This document shows, in pieces, positions 58,967 through 64,000 of a stretch of 64,000 nucleotides of DNA. The translations under genes were made by a program, and so were the position numbers. How positions within the stretch are numbered: the stretch's first letter is position 1; each line of letters starts with the position of its first letter. Below the pieces are notes generated by a model. The model was not told the DNA's origin and ran no database searches. It saw only the letters and a program-made list of their open reading frames with translations. The DNA comes from Fibrobacter sp. (GTDB taxonomy: Bacteria > Fibrobacterota > Fibrobacteria > Fibrobacterales > Fibrobacteraceae): the NCBI GenBank assembly GCA_024398965.1, contig JAKSIF010000007.1, positions 62,001 through 126,000 on the forward strand, read 5' to 3'.

Positions 58967-59803
58967 ATGCAATGGATCATTAAGTACCTTACCTCTTCCA
59001 TTGGTAAGAAACAGATCATGGGATGCTCTGGTGCGTTCCTCGCTCTGTTCATCCTCGTCCACATGTGCGGCAACCTCCAGTTGCTGAACTTTGATCAGTC
59101 TGCAGCACAGGCATCCTACAATGCCTATACTGAATTCCTGACCAGCTTCAACCCGCTCCACTTCCCGGTAAAGTTGATTTACCTCATGGAACTGGGCATG
59201 GTTGCTGCATTCGGTCTCCATATCGGTCTCGGCGTTTTGCTGAAGCTCGAAAACAAGAAGGCTCGTGGCGCTGTGGGTTACGAAGTCAACGCTCGCAAGG
59301 GTAACAAGTCCTTCGCTACCTTCACCATGATCTGGACCGGCCTTATCATTCTCGGCTTTGGCATCCAGCATCTCGCTAACCTCAAGTTCGGTGCTCACTA
59401 CCTGTACCAAAACGCTGCCGGCGAAATCGTCCGAGACATGTGGCTCACCACCATCGACATGTTTGCTAACCCGGTTTGGACCGTGTTCTACCTGGTTGCC
59501 ATGCTCGTTATCGGCATCCACCTGTTCCACGCCATCTCCTCTGCCTTCCAGACCCTCGGTCTTGCTCACCAGAAGTGGACTCCGGTTGTTGAAGTCCTCG
59601 GCATCGTGTACAGCATCGTGATTGCAGTTGGCTTTGCTATCGAAGCTGGTTTCTCCTGCTACATCGCTCACCAGCCGGAAACCGAAGCTCTCCGCGCCAA
59701 GTCTCATGAACTCCAGCAGCAGCTGGAACAGAAGAAGGCTGCTTCCGAAGCTAAGACTTCTTTCGTTGTTCCGTCTGTGGGCATCATTTCCACCAACGTT
59801 TAA
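58967..59803 (+). CDS. sdhC: Succinate dehydrogenase/fumarate reductase cytochrome b subunit
   Basis: The 278-residue membrane protein matches the b558-type SdhC family: five hydrophobic helices with conserved His in FILVHMCGNLQLL, GLHIGLGVL, GIQHLANL and GIHLFHAISSAFQTLG, which ligand two hemes. It anchors the flavoprotein and iron-sulphur subunits and exchanges electrons with menaquinone. The last 50 residues (ETEALRAKSHELQQQLEQKKAASEAKT) form an added predicted coiled coil not common in the family. AAGGAG precedes the ATG. Gene order C-A-B with short gaps indicates one operon. Confidence 0.93.
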   Translation: MQWIIKYLTSSIGKKQIMGCSGAFLALFILVHMCGNLQLLNFDQSAAQASYNAYTEFLTSFNPLHFPVKLIYLMELGMVAAFGLHIGLGVLLKLENKKARGAVGYEVNARKGNKSFATFTMIWTGLIILGFGIQHLANLKFGAHYLYQNAAGEIVRDMWLTTIDMFANPVWTVFYLVAMLVIGIHLFHAISSAFQTLGLAHQKWTPVVEVLGIVYSIVIAVGFAIEAGFSCYIAHQPETEALRAKSHELQQQLEQKKAASEAKTSFVVPSVGIISTNV

Positions 59804-59818
59804 TGGAGACCATAACAA

Positions 59819-61732
59819 ATGATTCTTGATTCTAAAATTCCTGGTGGTTCCATTTCCGAAAAGTGGACCAAGCATAAGTTTGAATTGAAGCTCGTGAACC
59901 CCGCCAACAAGCGTAAGTTCACCGTTCTCGTGGTGGGTACCGGTCTTGCTGGTGCATCCGCTGCAGCTTCCCTCGCAGAACTGGGCTACAATGTTAAGTC
60001 CTTCTGCATTCAGGACTCTCCCCGTCGTGCTCACTCCATTGCTGCCCAGGGTGGTATCAATGCTGCTAAGAGCTATAAGAACGATGGTGACTCCGTCTAT
60101 CGTCTTTTCTACGATACCGTTAAGGGCGGTGACTTCCGCGCTCGCGAAGCCAACGTTCATCGTCTCGCCGAAAACTCCAACCTGATCATCGACCAGTGCG
60201 TCGCTCAGGGTGTTCCCTTCGGTCGTGAATACGGTGGCCTTCTGGACAACCGTTCCTTCGGTGGTACCCAGGTTTCTCGTACCTTCTACGCCCGCGGTCA
60301 GACCGGTCAGCAGCTCCTCCTCGGTGCATACCAGGCTCTCATGCGCCAGGTTGCAGCAGGCAAGGTAACTCTCCTTCCGCGTCGTGAAATGATGGACCTC
60401 GTGGTTGTCGACGGTAAGGCTCGCGGTATCATCGTTCGTAACCTCGTTACTGGCGAACTGGAAAGCCACGTTGGCGACGCAGTCTGCCTTTGCACCGGTG
60501 GTTATGGTAACGTCTACTACCTGTCCACCAACGCTCAGGGTTCCAACGTTACTGCAGCATTCCGCGCTTACAAGAAGGGTGCAGCATTTGCTAACCCCTG
60601 CTACACTCAGATTCACCCGACTTGCTTGCCCCGTCATGGAGACCTGCAGTCCAAGCTGACTTTGATGTCTGAATCTCTCCGTAACGATGGTCGTATTTGG
60701 GTTCCTCGTAAGCCCGGCGACAAGCGTTCTCCGGACCAGATTCCTGAAAACGAACGTTACTACTACCTCGAAGAAAAGTACCCCAGCTTCGGTAACCTCG
60801 TTCCTCGTGACGTGGCTTCCCGTAATGCTAAGCAGGTTTGCGACGCCGGCATGGGCGTAGGCAACACCGGCCTTGCAGTTTACCTGGACTTCGCCGACGC
60901 TATCAAGCGCATGGGCGTTGCAGGCGTTTCTGCTAAGTATGGTAACCTCTTCCAGATGTACGAAAAGATCGTTGACGAAGACCCGTACAAGGTTCCGATG
61001 CGCATCTTCCCGGCAATCCACTACACCATGGGTGGTCTGTGGGTTGACTACGATTTGATGTCCACCATCCCGGGCTGCTTCGTTCTCGGTGAAGCTAACT
61101 TCTCTGACCACGGTGCTAACCGTCTCGGCGCATCTGCTCTTATGCAGGGCCTTTCCGATGGTTACTTCGTGATTCCGTTCACCATCGGTGGCTACTTCGC
61201 AGGCACCAAGCTGGAAAAGGTTTCCGAATCTGATCCTGCTTTCGAAGACTGCAAGAAGCAGACCGCAGAAAAGATTTCCAAGCTCCTCTCCATCAAGGGG
61301 CACCGCACTGTTAACGATATCCATCGTCAGCTCGGTAACATCATGTGGGAATACGTTGGCATGGCCCGTAACAAGGCTGGCCTCGAAAAGGCTCTCCAGG
61401 AAATCCCCGCACTCCGCGAAGAATTCTACCAGAACGTCAATGTCGTCGGTTCCGAAGGTTCCTTCAACCAGAACCTGGAACGTGCCGGCCGTCTGGCTGA
61501 CTTCCTCGAATTCGCAGAAGTCCTCACCCTCGACGCCCTCCACCGTGAAGAATCTTGCGGCGGTCACTTCCGTGAAGAAAGCCAGACCGAAGAAGGCGAA
61601 GCAAAGCGTGATGACGAAAACTTCTGCTACGTCGGTGCTTGGGAATACAAGGGCGACAATGTTAAGCCCGAACTCCACAAGGAACCGCTTACATTCGATA
61701 ACGTCCACCTCGTTACTAGGAGCTACAAATAA
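59819..61732 (+). CDS. sdhA: Succinate dehydrogenase/fumarate reductase flavoprotein subunit
   Basis: The 637-residue protein has the FAD-binding [18 protein letters not shown], the covalent-FAD histidine in [15 protein letters not shown], substrate-binding [10 protein letters not shown] and the catalytic arginine region in [43 protein letters not shown]. With SdhB and SdhC it interconverts succinate and fumarate. In Fibrobacter the net direction is fumarate to succinate, the main fermentation end product. Its last base is shared with the start of sdhB, and the strong codon bias fits high expression. Confidence 0.96.
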   Translation: MILDSKIPGGSISEKWTKHKFELKLVNPANKRKFTVLVVGTGLAGASAAASLAELGYNVKSFCIQDSPRRAHSIAAQGGINAAKSYKNDGDSVYRLFYDTVKGGDFRAREANVHRLAENSNLIIDQCVAQGVPFGREYGGLLDNRSFGGTQVSRTFYARGQTGQQLLLGAYQALMRQVAAGKVTLLPRREMMDLVVVDGKARGIIVRNLVTGELESHVGDAVCLCTGGYGNVYYLSTNAQGSNVTAAFRAYKKGAAFANPCYTQIHPTCLPRHGDLQSKLTLMSESLRNDGRIWVPRKPGDKRSPDQIPENERYYYLEEKYPSFGNLVPRDVASRNAKQVCDAGMGVGNTGLAVYLDFADAIKRMGVAGVSAKYGNLFQMYEKIVDEDPYKVPMRIFPAIHYTMGGLWVDYDLMSTIPGCFVLGEANFSDHGANRLGASALMQGLSDGYFVIPFTIGGYFAGTKLEKVSESDPAFEDCKKQTAEKISKLLSIKGHRTVNDIHRQLGNIMWEYVGMARNKAGLEKALQEIPALREEFYQNVNVVGSEGSFNQNLERAGRLADFLEFAEVLTLDALHREESCGGHFREESQTEEGEAKRDDENFCYVGAWEYKGDNVKPELHKEPLTFDNVHLVTRSYK

Positions 61733-62514
61733 TGAGCAACGGCAACATGAATTTGACTTTGAAGATTTGGCGTCAGAAGGACTCCAAGACCAAGGGACAG
61801 TTCGAAACTGTCAAGATCAGCGACATTTCTCCCGACATGTCCTTCCTGGAAATGCTGGACATTGTCAACGAAGAACAGATGAAGCAGGGCAAGGAAGGCT
61901 TTGCATTCGACCACGACTGCCGCGAAGGCATTTGCGGTATGTGCTCTCTGGTCATCAACGGTATGCCCCATGGTCCCGACCACGGCATCACCACTTGCCA
62001 GCTGCACATGCGTAAGTTCAAGGATGGCGATACCATCGTGATCGAACCGTGGCGCGCTGCCGCATTCCCGGTTATCCGTGACTGCGCTGTGGACCGTTCC
62101 GCATTCGACCGCATCATCGCTGCTGGCGGCTACGTTTCCGTCAACACCGGTGCCGCTCCCGAAGCTTCCGTGATCCCCGTTCCCAAGGCTGATGCAGACC
62201 GCGCATTCGACGCTGCTGCTTGCGTTGGTTGCGGTGCTTGCGTTGCTGCATGTAAGAACGCTTCCGCTATGCTCTTCGTCTCTGCTAAGGTTTCTCACCT
62301 CAGCTTCTTGCCCCAGGGCAAGGTCGAAGCCAAGAAGCGCGTGCTCGCTATGGTGGCACAGATGGACAAGGAAGGCTTTGGTAACTGCACCAACCTTTAC
62401 GAATGCCAGGCTGCTTGCCCGAAGGGTATCACCGTGGATTACATCGCCAAGATGAACCGCGAATACCTCATGGCAACCGCTACCTACGCTGAAAAGGTTT
62501 ATGGTAAGGACTAA
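61732..62514 (+). CDS. sdhB: Succinate dehydrogenase/fumarate reductase iron-sulphur subunit
   Basis: The 260-residue protein carries a [2Fe-2S] motif in [17 protein letters not shown] and two C-terminal cluster motifs, [14 protein letters not shown] and [15 protein letters not shown], for [4Fe-4S] and [3Fe-4S]. It passes electrons between the flavin and the quinone site. It starts at the last base of the sdhA stop codon, so the genes are translationally coupled. A terminator follows. Confidence 0.96.
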   Translation: MSNGNMNLTLKIWRQKDSKTKGQFETVKISDISPDMSFLEMLDIVNEEQMKQGKEGFAFDHDCREGICGMCSLVINGMPHGPDHGITTCQLHMRKFKDGDTIVIEPWRAAAFPVIRDCAVDRSAFDRIIAAGGYVSVNTGAAPEASVIPVPKADADRAFDAAACVGCGACVAACKNASAMLFVSAKVSHLSFLPQGKVEAKKRVLAMVAQMDKEGFGNCTNLYECQAACPKGITVDYIAKMNREYLMATATYAEKVYGKD

Positions 62515-62540
62515 TTAGTCCTCCCTAGCCTAAAAAGCTT

Positions 62541-62585
62541 AAAGAACTCCGTTCGGGTAAACTCCGGGCGGGGTTCTTTTTTTTG
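62541..62585 (+). terminator. Terminator of the sdhCAB operon
   Basis: AAGAAC-CCG and CGG-GTTCTT pair with small bulges and are followed by a run of eight T. Confidence 0.8.
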
Positions 62586-62651
62586 TGGGGTGTGATAATT
62601 AGTTGTTTTGCGTTGCTGGCAAAATAGGTGAAATTTTAGATATATTTGTAT

Positions 62652-62665
62652 GTGACGTACGTCAC
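62652..62665. promoter_or_regulatory. CRP/FNR-like palindrome GTGACGTACGTCAC
   Basis: This perfect 14-base palindrome lies 5-19 bases after a TATATT box (62641-62646), at the likely transcription start of the following lipoprotein gene. TGTGA half-sites are typical of CRP-family regulators; at this position binding would repress. Confidence 0.55.
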
Positions 62666-62713
62666 GTGCCCATATGCTTTGCGGGCTGAACGGATGGTGT
62701 TGGAGGTTTGATT

Positions 62714-63607
62714 ATGATGAAGAAGGTTTGCGGATTATTCGCTGGAATCGTGCTTGCGCTTGTGTGCGGCGGATTTGCGGGGTGCAGCGACGATGTGACA
62801 TATCAACTGTCTGAAAATTGGATAAATGCCGAAGTTGTGGGGTTCATTGATGATTCGCTTGTAATGGTAGAGGATTACCGGTATTGGTATGAATTTAGAG
62901 AGTCGTGGAATGGCGCTTATTCTGAAGATTCTGGATGTGAAAATACGCGGCTTTGTGTTTACAATTATCGGGTTCAAGAGGATGGGCCAAGATCGTGTGA
63001 TACCTCAATTGGTTACGCAGGTTATAGTGGGCAACTTACTGATTCTGTAGTTTGGTACGGAATTTTTGGTTCGCGCAGCTCGTTGCAATTGTGGAAAGTC
63101 GGCGAAAACGGTAGGAAACATTACAGCCTTGATGTCGTTAATGATGGGTGTGGCGTTGGCTTTGATGGTGCGCGTGCGCATGAGTGGCTTGATGGAAAGT
63201 TTATCGTAATCGGAAAACAGTCGCTGTCTGCGGGTAATGACAGTTGTCAGTATGCGGTATTGGATACTATGAAAAGAACGCTTACGTACAAACGGCTTGA
63301 TGAAAACTTGAAGTGGATTCAGAAATGCGATGACGTAAGGGCGTGGGGCGAGGATGTGTATTGCTTACAAACGATTCCTAATGCTGATCAAATAGGGCAT
63401 TTGTTGGTAAATGGCGTGGACCAAGGGATGTTGAAAATTAATGCCGCAATCGGTCCGTTTTGGGGGAATATGCTTGAGTTATGGAATAACTTATGTGAAC
63501 TTTCTGATGAAGGAATATTGAAATGTTTGTCTGTTCGTTGGCTTGGTGGTACGGAAAAGGCGAAATTTGTCGATGAAAATGGAAATACAATTTATTTGGG
63601 AGAATGA
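62714..63607 (+). CDS. Hypothetical lipoprotein, beta-propeller-like
   Basis: The 297-residue product has a lipoprotein signal (LFAGIVLALVCGGFAGCSDD, Cys about residue 23). The body has short repeated beta segments such as AEVVGFIDDSLVMVEDYRYWYEF, KHYSLDVVNDG and WLDGKFIVIGKQ, reminiscent of propeller blades, but no family is recognised. GGAGG lies seven bases before ATG 62714. The composition is more AT-rich than the neighbouring sdh genes, which could mean more recent acquisition or low expression. Confidence 0.7.
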   Translation: MMKKVCGLFAGIVLALVCGGFAGCSDDVTYQLSENWINAEVVGFIDDSLVMVEDYRYWYEFRESWNGAYSEDSGCENTRLCVYNYRVQEDGPRSCDTSIGYAGYSGQLTDSVVWYGIFGSRSSLQLWKVGENGRKHYSLDVVNDGCGVGFDGARAHEWLDGKFIVIGKQSLSAGNDSCQYAVLDTMKRTLTYKRLDENLKWIQKCDDVRAWGEDVYCLQTIPNADQIGHLLVNGVDQGMLKINAAIGPFWGNMLELWNNLCELSDEGILKCLSVRWLGGTEKAKFVDENGNTIYLGE

Positions 63608-63766
63608 TTAAAACGAGGTTGGTTGAAAATGGAAAAACTGCTATTAATCGTGTTATCTTTTGCTATCGGAGGTTGGGCTATACCCAGGCCCATGGAATGT
63701 TTAACGAATTTTTTTGTTTTACATTTTTAACTACATTTACCATTGTAAATTTAAAGGAGTTACACA

Positions 63767-64000
63767 ATGAAATTTTTCACAAAGATTGCAATGGTTGCCT
63801 GCTGTGCCGCCTTTTTGTTCGGCTGCAACGAACAGAAGAATGATAACGCAGCACAGGCTGACGAATCCCTGAACAAGGTGAAGGCTGCAGGCACTTTCGT
63901 GCTTGGCCTCGATGACTCTTTCCCGCCCATGGGCTTCCGCGACAAGGACAACAACATTGTGGGCTTTGACATTGACTTGGCTGCTGAAGTTTGCGCCCGT
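63767..64000 (+). CDS. Amino-acid ABC transporter substrate-binding lipoprotein (partial, right edge)
   Basis: The first 78 residues are present. A lipoprotein signal ends AAFLFGCNEQ (Cys about residue 20). Then LNKVKAAGTFVLGLDDSFPPMGFRDKDNNIVGFDIDLAAEVCAR is the classic opening of family 3 solute-binding proteins (SBP_bac_3) for polar amino acids. It would capture an amino acid outside the membrane for an ABC importer whose other genes lie beyond the edge. AAAGGAG stands seven bases before the ATG. Confidence 0.9.
   Translation, partial: MKFFTKIAMVACCAAFLFGCNEQKNDNAAQADESLNKVKAAGTFVLGLDDSFPPMGFRDKDNNIVGFDIDLAAEVCAR

Noticed and set aside
58949-61708. 919-codon open frame antisense to sdhC and sdhA
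   Set aside because: It crosses two certain genes in antisense and resembles no protein family.
63629-63730. 33-codon hydrophobic frame MEKLLLIVLSFAIGGW between the lipoprotein and the binding-protein gene
   Set aside because: The only Shine-Dalgarno-like site is too far (about 11 bases) and no conservation can be judged. It looks like a signal-peptide-like chance frame.

Overview
The window looks like chromosome of a Fibrobacter species (rumen or gut cellulose and pectin degrader). Three lines of evidence support this: several lipoproteins carry the Fibrobacter major paralogous domain (FISUMP, TIGR02145) behind serine-rich linkers; a TIGR02147 gene, the second Fibrobacter paralogous family, is present; and many secreted polysaccharide lyases and esterases carry C-terminal modules of type IX secretion (T9SS) style. 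Base composition is moderate, intergenic DNA is AT-rich, and TATATT-like -10 boxes recur. No rRNA, tRNA, CRISPR array, intact insertion sequence or prophage was seen.

Layout. 1-4.9 kb: a PotA-type ABC ATPase cut by the left edge, a PLP aminotransferase, a short promoter-ORF-terminator unit, a stand-alone HsdR-N-like nuclease domain, xseA and an orphan Phd antitoxin. 4.9-10.5 kb (minus): endonuclease I, a 1020-residue tandem beta-helix secreted protein and a large lipoprotein. 10.6-15.8 kb: queF-queC with a likely preQ1-I riboswitch, folC and aconitase. 16-26 kb: two FISUMP lipoproteins, a truncated glyoxalase-like remnant, an RND exporter, a His-rich CobW GTPase, an MscS channel and an Rpn-type nuclease. 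26-30 kb (minus): a short UvrA paralogue, an outer-membrane protein and a YihY/BrkB membrane protein.

30.5-43.5 kb is the most distinctive block. It holds two PL11 rhamnogalacturonan lyases, two CE12-like SGNH acetylesterases, a TIGR02147 putative regulator and a lipoprotein PL1 pectate lyase, all on the plus strand. The four lyases/esterases share a CBM35-like module and sorting-type C-termini, so they probably act together on the pectin backbone: esterases remove acetyl groups, PL11 cuts rhamnogalacturonan I and PL1 cuts homogalacturonan. A short motif, AAAATGTNGACTTTT, recurs upstream of both PL11 genes and of the regulator and may define a small regulon.

43.5-64 kb is more housekeeping: M32 carboxypeptidase, glyA, a triple-FISUMP lipoprotein, an ABC ATPase, the tamB-tamA envelope pair, a lipoprotein PPIase/TPR protein, ndk, the three-gene succinate dehydrogenase/fumarate reductase operon (succinate is the main Fibrobacter fermentation product), a lipoprotein behind a CRP-like palindrome, and the start of an amino-acid ABC binding lipoprotein at the right edge.

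Non-coding features of note are heptamer tandem repeats in several intergenic regions, a four-copy degenerate 20-mer after folC, a dispersed repeat read as protein in UvrA and in FISUMP linkers, several dyads at promoters, and many start codons placed 6-7 bases after a -10 box, which suggests frequent leaderless transcripts. All family names are from recognition of motifs by eye; no database search was run.
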